Under the pieces are notes generated by a model. It ran no database searches, was not told where the DNA came from, and saw only the letters and a program-made list of their open reading frames with translations. Source: Phylloscopus collybita (taxonomy: Eukaryota > Chordata > Aves > Passeriformes > Phylloscopidae). From it: DNA of 64,000 nucleotides. The DNA is taken from NCBI GenBank assembly GCA_027886175.1, contig JAJNNQ010000137.1, positions 32,908,001 through 32,972,000 of the forward strand, in the 5' to 3' direction. Shown piece after piece: positions 41,601 to 53,600 of this stretch. A program made the translations under genes and the position numbers. Positions within the stretch are counted from its first letter, which is position 1; each line of letters begins with the position of its first letter.

Positions 41601-44600
41601 GAGCCCTTGCAATATCCAGGAGCTTAGTTGCCTTCAGTGTGCCTAAGTTGTGTAGCCAGCTGCTGAAAGAGACGCACCAAGGTCCAATGAGAAATATATA
41701 CCCACTTTGCATCCAGTTCACTTGGAGCACTGATGAGATAGAAGCAGCAGCAGTTGATGTTAGCCCATTAAGTCAGCAGGCACTCAACGTAGTAGTGTGT
41801 AAACACATACTATATACATAAATATATATGTGGTATAAACCCACTTTGTAGTGTTTATAACCTATTGAAGAAATCTTGGTTTTTTGTTCCGTTACTTTAT
41901 GTGGGATTGTCAATGACAACAAGAAATCTCTTAAGTTGTGATTAAAAAAAAGTTTTCTATGGTTTTCAGAATAAGGTTAGTCACAGTGGAAAACTCAATT
42001 TTTATTGATTTTTCTGTTATAACAGCCTTTCACAGTACAGTGATGAAAACATGATGGATCCATACAACTTGGCCATTTGTTTTGGGCCAACCCTGATGCC
42101 TGTTCCAGACATACAAGACCAGGTGTCTTGTCAGGCACATGTGAATGAGATAATCAAAACCATCATCATCCATCACGAGGCCATTTTTCCAGATGTGAAA
42201 GAACTTGATGGACCAGTGTATGAAAAATGCATGGCTGGAGATGACTATTGGTAAGTCAGAATATTATCCCTCTGTCTCCTAAACAAAATTGATAGGCTGG
42301 TTATCTGGATAACTCCTGTGATACAGAATTCCTTTTGCACACAACAGAAGTATGAAGATAAATGAGAAGAGCATTTAGGTCCACACAGTAAAGTGCTAAG
42401 TATAAAAAAGTGAAACAAAGGCAATTATGATGAGGTTTCCTATAACATTTTGTGGAGGAAGCTGCTTTGTGTTTAGCCAGACAGAGATAGAATTCCGGGT
42501 GTACAGAGCACAGAGGCAGATAGGAAATTGTTTTTTGGCTGTGAATTACCTTCCCAAATTTCAGCTTATGATACTTGCTCCTTTTCTTTTTTGTACTCTA
42601 ACCGGGCAGGTAGCTAAACACCACACAGCCACTCACTCACTCCCCCCACAGTGGGATGGGGGAGGCAATTGGGAAGAAAAAAGTAGAATTCATGTGTTGA
42701 AATAACAGTTTAATATGACAATTTAATAGGACAGAAAAGAAAGGGCAAAAAACAATAATTAGGCAAAACAAGTGATGCACAATGCAGTTGCTTATCATCA
42801 CTGACGGGTGCCTGGCCAGTGCCTGAGCCCTGCTCAGCTTTGTCCCAAGCTTATACACTGAGCATGACATGAGCATGGTCTGGAATATCCATTTTGGTGT
42901 TTGGGGTCAGATGTCCTGGCTGTGTCTCCTTCCAGCTTCTTGTGTCCCCCAGTCTACTTGCAGGTGGGATGGGGTGTTCAGTGTAAACGCTGCTCAGGAG
43001 CAACTAATACATCAGTGTGTTATCAAAATTATTTTCATCCTAAATACAGAACACAGCACTGTACCAGCTACTTGGATGAAAATTAACTCTATCCCAGCCA
43101 AAACCAGAACACGCCCTTGACAGCAAAAGCATACATTTTTTTATTTATAAAGGAATCAAATACTCTGAGGTCTTCTTAATGTCTGAATTTTGTTTCAAGG
43201 AAACATTCATAGGCTTCTTTATTAATTATGTGTTCATAGCACACTAGATAATAATACCTTTGTAACATTATAAGAATAATTCTAAATAATCTCATGGAGG
43301 TGGCGTATTTTTGCCGTGTGTGCTTCCTCTCTCTGCTCAACCTTCTGCTTGTCTCCAGTGACAGCCCATACAGTGAGCATGGTACATTAGAGGAGGTGGA
43401 CCAGGATGCCAGTACAGAGCCCCACACCAGTGAAGACGGTGAGTCTTGTTACATTGCTGTGCCTTTGATGGGAGTAAGTTCTACAGGTGTTCCAGGCAGG
43501 AGACCTTCTTCCTTTCCTAATTGTGTCTTATTTGAAAGAAGGAAATTTCAGTCCTGGTGTTCTGTAGCAAATCTTTAATCTCTCTTTGTGTGCTTTTGCA
43601 CTCTTGATTCATCTGTGTTTGACCAGCTGTTTCCTTGTTCTCTCCTGATTTGCCCAGTCACAGGAAGGGCAAGAGAGAAACTATTTCAGTCAGCACATAT
43701 TATTTTCTGACATTATGTTACATTTTTAGTGACTCTTTTGTCTACAGAAACTAAACTTTTCAAAAGTTAAACATTGCAGCTAGAGGATATTTGCCATTCA
43801 GGCTCTATTTTTATATGAATTTAAAAGCTGCTCTCTCCAAAGTATTTATAACAACTGAAAAACGTGTGTACCCCCCCCACAGTGAAACTTTTGAACAGTA
43901 ATAATTTTCTGTAAATATCAATCACATATACTTCCTGGGTATGAGAGGTGTCCATGAAAAAATTAATGTAACTCCATTATATTAATTCTTGATATCCAGG
44001 TCAGAAATGTGTATTTAACTGTGATAATTTGACCATCCTTCAGATGTCCCTTACAGTAACTCCTGGCAAGTTTCAAGCAAATTTAACAGATAGAAAAGGA
44101 TTCTCAAATTGTTATATATCTACTATTTTTGTGAGAATTAGTAGCCCATTAGAGGTGAAGGATTCAGAATAACACTCCATGTAGAGAAGAGCAGCAGGCA
44201 GCCCAGACAGAGCAGCCAGCACACGTGCACTTAGCAGCAGTAAAAACAAAAGCTTCCCCTTGTCCCTTTCAGAGGATGTGTGGAGGAAGGAAGAGGAAAA
44301 GACAGAGCAGAGGAAAGGGGAGGAAAAGAGCTACAGCAGAAAAAGTTTTTTTTTTTAAACAAATGTCGTAAGGGATACTGTTTAGGAGCTGGGACAATTG
44401 CTGTAGGGAGGGAAACCGGAAGGTATATGTATAGGAAACCTGACTACACTGGTCCCATTGCACACAGAGCAAAGTAAACAATAGTTCCACTCTAGCTGTC
44501 TGCTCTGTCACGTACACAAGCTGTCGGTGACAGATTGTCTGTCTCTTCCCCTTTGCCAAGGTGAGGAGGGGCAGGCAGAGTCTGTCAGTGCAGCTGTTTG

Positions 44601-47600
44601 AAGAGGAGGGACATTTGGATGGGCAGACATTACAGAAGAGGGGAAGACAGAGTAGGAGAGAAATCTTGGTCTTTTGCCTGGGTGTATAGCCATGCCTGTG
44701 CAGCAGGGAGTACAACAGCTCCACAAGACAGGCTGTGCATGGGTTCCTCTTGACAACTAAACCCACCATCTTTCTACAACACATCTCTTCTAAGCAGTGT
44801 GAACAAACTCATAATTGCACCTTATTTTTCCAAGACAGTATAGCTATACTTTAGAAGAACTCCTTCCATTGGAGGTATGAAGCAAGAGTGGAAGCTGAGG
44901 AAGTCTGCCTGTCTCTCATTTAGATCACAAGTGAAGTGTAGATGACACACCAGTTCAATATATTGGGGCCAGCTTCACGGTCCCATGACCAAACTGAGAG
45001 ACAAAGGCACAGTGGACATGGAGAAGAAGTGCAGCTTTTCAGCAGCCATCAAAAGCAGTTGCTTCAAAGCCATGCCTAGGAAAGATGAAAACATCAGCAG
45101 GATCCAGAGGAGCAGGACTGTGGCATCACATGGTGCATCATTTGTGCCTCGATCATCATGGGTTCTACCCCACCACTGCATTGTTATACCAGTTTTACAT
45201 TCCTGTTAGAATATTACTTGTGTTGTGACTGTCGCTGGGGAAGACAAACCCTGAAGAGAATACCTGTCAACAGGACAAAGTTCTGTTAAGAGATTTAACT
45301 GCTCAAGTCATGACATGTTTTTGTTCACCAGATCACCCAATAACTAACTCCAGTTGCTTCATCACGCCTTTTTAATTAATTCAGTGCCAAAAGGAAGCAG
45401 ACATTTGTGTTTACAGAGAAATAATTGTTAGCACAAAAATATTTGTAAGCTAGGTAAATACTGCTGCAAAGCTAAAGATTAATGAGCCTGGATCACACAC
45501 AAAACCTGTTGGTCTGTGATTTCCAGCCTGCAAGCTCTAAACCATTATTTTTTCCATGAATATGGCTTTCTGTTGGAATAGCACATTTTTCTAATGTAGG
45601 TTACAGACTTTAAATTAAATGCACTCACTCTCTCTTTGCACATGCATTCATGTGTTTGTGCTCTGGACAATTCCTTTTAAAAAAATATTATTTACACCAG
45701 ATATGAGAAGAGAGGAGAATTTTTCATTTTGCTTATTGAATTTCATGAGAGTCACTGATTGATACCCGCTGGATTTAAAAAACCCTTCTACTAACAGGTC
45801 TGGAGTATTTTAGGGGTTTAATGTGATTGATTCATTGATTATAAGCTGGATGCATCACTGCCAGCTGGATGTGGAGCGAGAGAAAGAGAGGTGCCACTTT
45901 TCTGCTGTATTGATCAGACACGTGGTACTTACATGGTTCCCTCTGTTAGGACATGGAAGAAGCAGATTCTGTAAATGCTAAGGGGGTTTTATTCATGTTG
46001 AAAATCTGATTAGTTTTATGCTAAAATCTTGTGTACATACATAAGACCGAGCAGTCTACCCCACAGGAATTACAGGGTCGTTGAAACATAATCCAAAGGT
46101 TATGATCAAAACCAAAAGGATTTATTTAACTTACTGTTGCTATAAAGTTAAACTGACAGTTGCTCTCTCTGTTCCTACTAGAAAAACCCCATCTGTAGGG
46201 GCTGTGTCCGTTGTGCTAGAAATGTTCGTTATAATTCAGAAAAAAACAAGGCTTTAAAAATTGAAAAATTAAATTATGTCTACAGAGGTAAAATGCAGTA
46301 GACTGCAGGGGAAAAGGACTAGTACATATAAATGAGCATATAAATACTTCATAACTGCTTTATTTTAAGCATCTAAATTGTTCTGGGTCTTTTTCCCCTA
46401 AGTTTACTGTATTTCAATTGATCACTGGAAAGGGAAGCAGGAAGGAAAAGGAGCTGTATTTTACTGTGGTGTTTTCAGCCTTTTTTAGATATGCATAAAG
46501 TATCCTGATAAGGAAAACATATAAGTTTTTCCTTTCTCCTAAATCTGGAAATGAAATTTCATTTGTGAAGTTCAGAACATTTGTACTCAAGCTAAGACAC
46601 AAAAAAAGCTGTCTGTAGTTTTGCTGCAGACAAACCTTTACCTGAAAATGTCTCTGCAGTAAAGATTCAAAGGCCATTGTTCATGTTTTACTGAAACAGC
46701 TGTTAGCATATTTCCTTTACCATCAAATTGATGGAGATTTTTTATTCTTGTTGGAGTCATATGGTAAAGAGTGACTAGATCTGTTTGCAAAGGAAGTAAA
46801 CATTTCCTGAAGAAGTTAGACAGATGGAGTTCTCCTAGGAAAATATACATAAAATTAATGCCATACTCTTCATAGATAGCTCAAACTTAGCATAACACTT
46901 TAGATGGTGTTTCTGCTGAAAACAAGACTTACAGGGACATGTCAGACTGTAAGTTGTTGTTATGTTCCCACACAAAACCATTTTCTTGCTTTTCAGTATT
47001 GCATGCTGTGATTGACACTTTGCCAAATTCTGTTTTGTCAACACCTTGCAACACCTCTTTGCTTTTGCTCTTCCCAGTCAGAGAACTGCTGTCCTCAGGA
47101 CAGCAGTTTTGAAATTACAAAACAACTCTATTCTCTGATGGAATGCAGAAGAAGATAAAGAAAGAGGAAGATAGCATCTTCCTGGGGAGCTCAAGGACAT
47201 AATTTATTCCCAACAGACAGGGTACACCTGGGACAACTGAGGAAGTACAGAGCAAAGGAACAGCAGCTCCCCTAGAAAAAGTGCAGAGGATGGTGCCCCC
47301 TACTTTCCTTAACTCCTTGTGCCCTGAGGCATAGAGGGCAGCCCAGGGCCAGTTCAGTGCCATCACCTCTGTAGGGAGGTTAGGTCTACATCTGGCACTC
47401 CAATTCCAAAACTAAAACTAACACTTACCTTTCTTCTGCCCTTTCTGCTCTCCCAAGCAGCAGAAGTTTTTCCCACAGTTCTACATTTGTCCTAATTTTT
47501 CACTTCCATAGCATTGCCTGATTCAGTAGAGATGATAGCTGGTGAGATCCTGTATGTCATCAAATACTTCTTGCTATCTTAAGTTGAATGCCCACAGATG

Positions 47601-50600
47601 TGGACAGAGCAATGCAATTACACTTCTCTCCAAGCTGTCAATTTTACTGTTAGACATTCAGTACCACACAGAATTTGAGTTACAGATCCCAAATTTAGCT
47701 TTCATTGCCTTAGCTTTTGGGAAATACTCATCTGTCATTCAGTAACCTGGATATTAAATGGCTTAACTTTCCAAAATGCATTTATGTCTAGGAGTAACTG
47801 TCATGGTACTTTGGTTTTCACTATTAAAGCTTGACCTGTAACAAGGTGAATTACTATTGAAGTGCAGTCTCAGTACTGTTTGCTGTAGGAAAGTTACCTC
47901 TATGTATAAAGAAATGAAAACATCCCTTTCACAGTAGGAAAACCTGTCTGAACTAATTTTTTGTCCTCGTCACGAAATCTGTGTGAAATCTACTGGGCAC
48001 TCTTCCCTGAGGAGCTGGGATTTGCTACCCAGGCAATCTGAGGTACATGTCTCAAAAGTCACATGCAATATGGGTACATTAACAGTTCATACAGCTGGTT
48101 CCAGTGGGACAATATCATTCAGACCTCTGGGAAAGCATGTGAGTCTTGCAGGTGGTAGAAGGATACAACAAAGAGGATTTTCATTGCACACCACACTTAG
48201 ATGAGCATAATTCCACTGAACAAGATAGAACTATTTCTAGTTTAGTCCACTGATTCGTAAATAAACAGACCTGTATACTCAGTTGTGGGATACTGTATGG
48301 TCTGTTGAAGTCAGCAGAGAAACAGGAAATTCCATAGCTAATCATTGTAGGGGTTTGTCCATCAATCCAGTACTCATGAGCATTACCAGTTAACTGTGGA
48401 GATTGTCTAAAGAAAATATGTGCAGGAAATTTGGGATTTTATTACTTACTGTAAAACTTTTTTGTTTGGTTGACTTTTTTTTTTTTGTTACATTTTAATG
48501 TATTGCCTATTAGTGAGTGACTGGCTCTCCAGAGCCTGGGAGGTTTTATTATTGACTAACTCTACCATAACCCATACATTAGCTGTATTCTGAGAACTGA
48601 GTGTTCATACAAATGTCTGGTTCTACCTGATTCTGGTATTTCCTTTATAACAAATTCCACAAGCAATGCACACAATAGGAGAAAGAACTGTGTTCTTTTG
48701 TCAGTGTTACATTATTGCCATTTCATATTGTCCTCTTAAAGAGGGTGTAAGATAAACAGGCATGTTTGGTTTTACCTCTTTTCATTTTCTATGCCTTACA
48801 GTTGCTTTGTGGCATCTGCATTTTCTGTTAGAGAGAGACTAGGAATGACAACAGGGTAGCATATCATAATATCACACCACCTTTAGAGTTTCCCAGTTTT
48901 CCAGAATGTTTCTTCCTATGTCAACTTTATATTTTCTTTGCTTAAAAACATAAAACCAAGAAACCCTTCAGCCCCACACACTAGGGAATGCCAGTGAGTG
49001 AGACATTCATAGGGGCTGTGATGTTTGTTACAAATTCTCATCAGGCTGAACAAGGACATTGGACACATGTCAGGGAAGTCTTATGTTTTATTGTACAGTC
49101 ACCATAACTTCGGCCACCAGCCCAATATTTAGACTCAAAAGGTATTGGCTGATACACCCTTAAATTTCTTCCAACAGGCTTCCACAAAAGTGGAGGTCAA
49201 CAGTTTTGTGCAGTACACTTCAGTAAGTTCTCAACTCCCACAACACACAACCAAAGGTGCTCACTCACAAGTCACAGTACATTTGATATTCAAAGGTGCT
49301 GGCTCACATGCTCTTCCCTCCCACAACAAACTTTAAAGCAGAGTATGGGGTAGAATGTGATAGTTGGGCTTTGCCCAGGCAAGGCAAGGGAAGAAAACAG
49401 AACATAATGCCAGTGATTAGATCCCACATGGTTGCTGCTGTGTCTGTGGTCCAGGGCGGGGGCTGTGAGACAAAGAAAGCAAAAGAGAGAAAGAGAGGAA
49501 AAAGACAAAGAACAGAAAAGAGAATATGGTCCTCTACAGCTATCCAGTATGGATGCATTTTCAGAAATGAACTGTTATTGCTAGGTTCTTGTTTGTATTT
49601 TTATAATTGAAATAATTTCTGCCACCGTACATTACTTTTGTGTTTGTAACAGTGAATTCCCCCTATCACTGTATTCCATCTCTGTAAAGTTTCTGAGTTA
49701 GTAACTTCTAAACCCACTGCTGTTTGTCACTGACAGGAACGCTTATTGTGACTGCAGAAGCAGCAAACCACAAGACAGTCTTTGCAGGCTGGGCAAGTTA
49801 TTAAAAAAAATGAGCTACAAACTATAACCTCAATAAAGGTGCTGTCATTATGTTTTCACACTGTAGAACGAAGTTAATTTAAAAAATACATTCCTGTGCA
49901 AAATGTTGTCATAAAGGGACAGAGGCTTTCATTACCAGTCTGGTTCTTTGGGGAATTACAATCTCAGCAATTTTAATTTGCACCAGACAGAAAGTTGCTA
50001 TGCTAGTCATTAGCCCAGATGTTAATTTCCATCTAAATATTGCTCTAATTATGTAAAGAAATTAGTCTTTTCAGGGACTCTTGAGTTACTGGAATCATCA
50101 GAGTATGTGATTTTTAGACCTGTATTTTGCAGTTTTTTCTTTATGTTTTGAGACTTTTATGACAAAATTTAATCTGTTAGAGCTCAGGTGCTTTTGGTTT
50201 TATGCAGATGAAGTAAGAGCTTGTGAAAATCACATCTGTTTGCTGTATGCCAGGGCACAGTCTGGCCATACCTGCAAGGTCCCTTTGCTGACATCAGTAG
50301 GTCTCCATCCCAGCAAAGGTTACAGGAATTGAGCCTATTTCCAGCCTAGGGCTGAATTTACCAGCATTCTGACAGAGGATTAGCCAGGACTGCTGTAGCC
50401 AGTGTTTGGCTTCAGAAAACACCAGCCTCCCCTGCAGAAATCAGGACAGCTCAGGATTTTGGAGCAGGCAGAGCTGCTTTAAGCAACTTGAGGCCACACA
50501 GGGACTGTCCCTGTGGTCTGGAGCCGTCTTGTCTCTCTCCAAAAGGGCATTAAGGAAGTGAATTAAAGCACAAGGCTTTGGTGCTGTGTAAAACACTGGG

Positions 50601-53600
50601 TTTCAGTAGGTCTGCATGCTCATCACGTAAAAGACAGAAATTCCATGGCCCAGTTAGGCAGGGTCTCCCTGCTCATGCACAGGCTAATCTTGTCTTCCTT
50701 CCTTTGCCACTGCAGATGGTAAAAGCACTCCTATTTGCTTTTCCCTTATCACGCTGGTTCCTTGGCCCTTAGATTATTCATCTGAGTTTGTTCTTTTTGT
50801 TTCCAGAAGTCTTTATTGCCTGGCCTCCATCCCACTCTCCAGCCACGCAGGAGCTCTTCCAGCAGGAGGCAGAGGCCTCTCTCCCAAAGGCAGTTGTAAC
50901 TCTTGAGTATGCTGCTGTTTTCTGCAGCTTCTGAAGCAACCCAGATGTTTCACACCTGGAACACAGATTGGTTATGTTTCTTTGTAAAGGGGCACATTGC
51001 AACCACTGCCTGAAGTCTGCCTTCCTTCAGCTGATCTCTGTCAGAATGGGCGCTCAGAAAATCTGAAAAATGGGGCTTATGAAACTAAAATGAGTGGTAC
51101 GGAATCTGATATTTGTTGTTCTTCCCACCCAGAGTGTGAGCCCATAGAAGCTATTGCCAAGTTTGACTATGTTGGAAGATCTGCACGAGAACTCTCTTTC
51201 AAGAAAGGAGCTTCCCTTCTGCTCTATCACCGAGCGTCTGAAGACTGGTGGGAAGGAAGGCACAACGGAATTGATGGCCTTGTCCCTCACCAGTACATAG
51301 TGGTGCAGGATATGTAAGCAGTGTCTGGTGTGACTGGGTTCTTGGCGGGGTGTAAAGTCTAAAGCACTTAGCAGTATTTTCCAAGTGGGTCAGTGGTTTG
51401 AGGGGTTAGATAGATTAAACATTTGCCTTCCATGCAGGATACCTGGCTTTACTGCCCTGAATTGAAAGCTCCATCAAAAACTACTGCTCGGCTAAGCTAT
51501 TTCTATGGATACATTCTCAGTACATTCAGAGACAGATACTGCTGCACCTATTTTAATTTGACTGTCTCTTTGTAGCAGTTGCTGACTTTTAACTTCAAAA
51601 TAGCAAGAACTGGGGAAATGCAGCCCTGAACCTCATGTTTTGCAGTATTAGGCATGTGCTTTGCCAAGGATGACAAAGTTCTTTACAGAAAGGTTACACG
51701 CACTCAAAGTGTAAAGAGTTCAGTAAACAGAAGGATTATAAACAATTCTGGGAGATGTGCAAAGGCTGCAGTGCATTTATAACATGCCTGCTTTTCTTAA
51801 GGGGATTAAAATCTCAGAGTGCCAAGGTGCTCTGTCATACTTCACTCACTTCTCATCTCACCGCCTGTGTTCTGTTCAGGGATGATACTTTCTCAGATAC
51901 ACTGAGCCAAAAAGCAGACAGTGAGGCGAGCAGCGGACCCATAACTGAGGACAAGTCATCATCAAAGGATATGAACTCTCCTACTGACCGTCACTCAGAT
52001 GTGTATTTAGGAAGGTAAGCTTCAGTATGTTTTCAGTAGTCCTGCTCACAGCACAGCTAACACAGTAATTGCTCCTCCACATGCTTATGCTGGGTCATTA
52101 CAACTTGTTCTACCACCACTTCTCCACTGGTGCAGGCAAAGAAAGAGATCGGAACCTCCACCTCCCCTAAGACGCCCAGGCAGGAGCAGTGACGGCCACT
52201 GCCCCGTACACCCACCTCACCCTCTCTCCAACTCGGCCATGGAGCTGGGCTCCCCCCACCTGGCAACTCACTGCAGCCCCAGAGCCCTCCTTCAGAACCG
52301 CAGCCTGAACGCCGACAGCCCCGAGCGGCGGCGCAGGCCCGGCCACGGCAGCCTCACCAACATCAGCAGGCACGATTCGCTGAAGAAGATCGATAGCCCT
52401 CCCATTAGAAGGTCTACGTCTTCTGGTCAGTACACAGGTTTCAATGACCATAAACCACTGGACCCAGACTCAATAGCTCAGGTTTGTGTCTTTTTTATTT
52501 ATGGCACTGTCTGATTTTCTGAGCAGCAAATCTCGTTGAACAGCGCAGCACAGAGCACGTGCGCTGGTGGGAAGGTGTGTGCAGGGGCATATCCTACTTG
52601 GCTTTCCAAACAGAGTATGTGTGAAGGAAGATGCATTAAGCAATCCTGAAGAGAAGGAGCACAGAAGGGAGTAAACATTGCAGAAGCAATAAAACAAAGT
52701 TATTTTCCATTACACCGTAATGAAATTGCCTCTGCCATATAGAACACTAGGACAGTATTACAACAACTACATAGATCACTATGCTCTGTTGAAGGCTGGC
52801 CTATTCTGACTTGCATGTAATTAGTGTTCAATTATGTCTCAGTACTGTGGTAAGCAGAAAAGTGCTCTGACTGGCTAGTAGCGACCATTGCCATTCACAG
52901 CAGATTTGCAGTCTTGTGGATTTCATGGTTTTCATACAGTTCATACTATGTGTTGATTTGATGCGCGTAGTAGAACCTGATGTGCAAGATGTTGCAGCTG
53001 CATGAAGTGTGGGCCATCTTACACCTGTGTGAACAGTCACCAGTCTCATCCTGGCAGTGAAGAGGTGAAGACAATGGAGTAGGGAGCATCCTGATCATCA
53101 AATTGGTCTGTGGTACTGAGCTGGTAACAGCTCTTGAGTAAATAGATACCTCTGTCTGCAGAACTCACATTTTGTCTAGGTAGGGTAATGTGATTACTGT
53201 GAGCACCCTGAGGGTGCTCTATGATTGCAAATGCATTTTACAATAACACTGGCACTCATGTTTTAAAATTTAATGTACTAATAATGCTTGCTTTCAAACT
53301 CTGCTTCTAGTGAGGAATAGAAGGGACTGGCATGCTTAGGTCAGAACCCATGTATTAGGGTCAGAAAGTGCAAGTGTTTTTACTGTTTTATTTTACTTTA
53401 AGATACTCATTTACTTTCCTGAACAGTGCTGTTGGGCTTAAGATATCTTTTTTTATGCCCAGACTGGTGATCACTTGGCAGTAAGAGAACCCAAACTTTG
53501 ATTAAACTATGTGAAAGTCAGTGTGAGCCAGCAAGGAACACGATACTTTAAGCTTAGTTGTGTCTAAATACCACTGAAAAGTATCTTTGGTGCATTCTTT

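Noticed and set aside
43294..43578. 94-codon + strand open frame around exon 18
   Set aside because: Only the middle (DSPYSEHG to SEDG) is srGAP1; both ends are intron read-through past clear splice sites.
44269..44784. 171-codon minus-strand open frame, the longest in the window
   Set aside because: No known motif, no splice or promoter context, inside an SRGAP1 intron; the Leu/Phe-rich end comes from purine-rich + strand sequence.
50997..51317. 106-codon + strand open frame running from the intron through exon 19
   Set aside because: The upstream half has no similarity to srGAP proteins, and a good acceptor (CTTCCCACCCAG) sits exactly where the known SH3-proximal sequence begins. It is intronic read-through.
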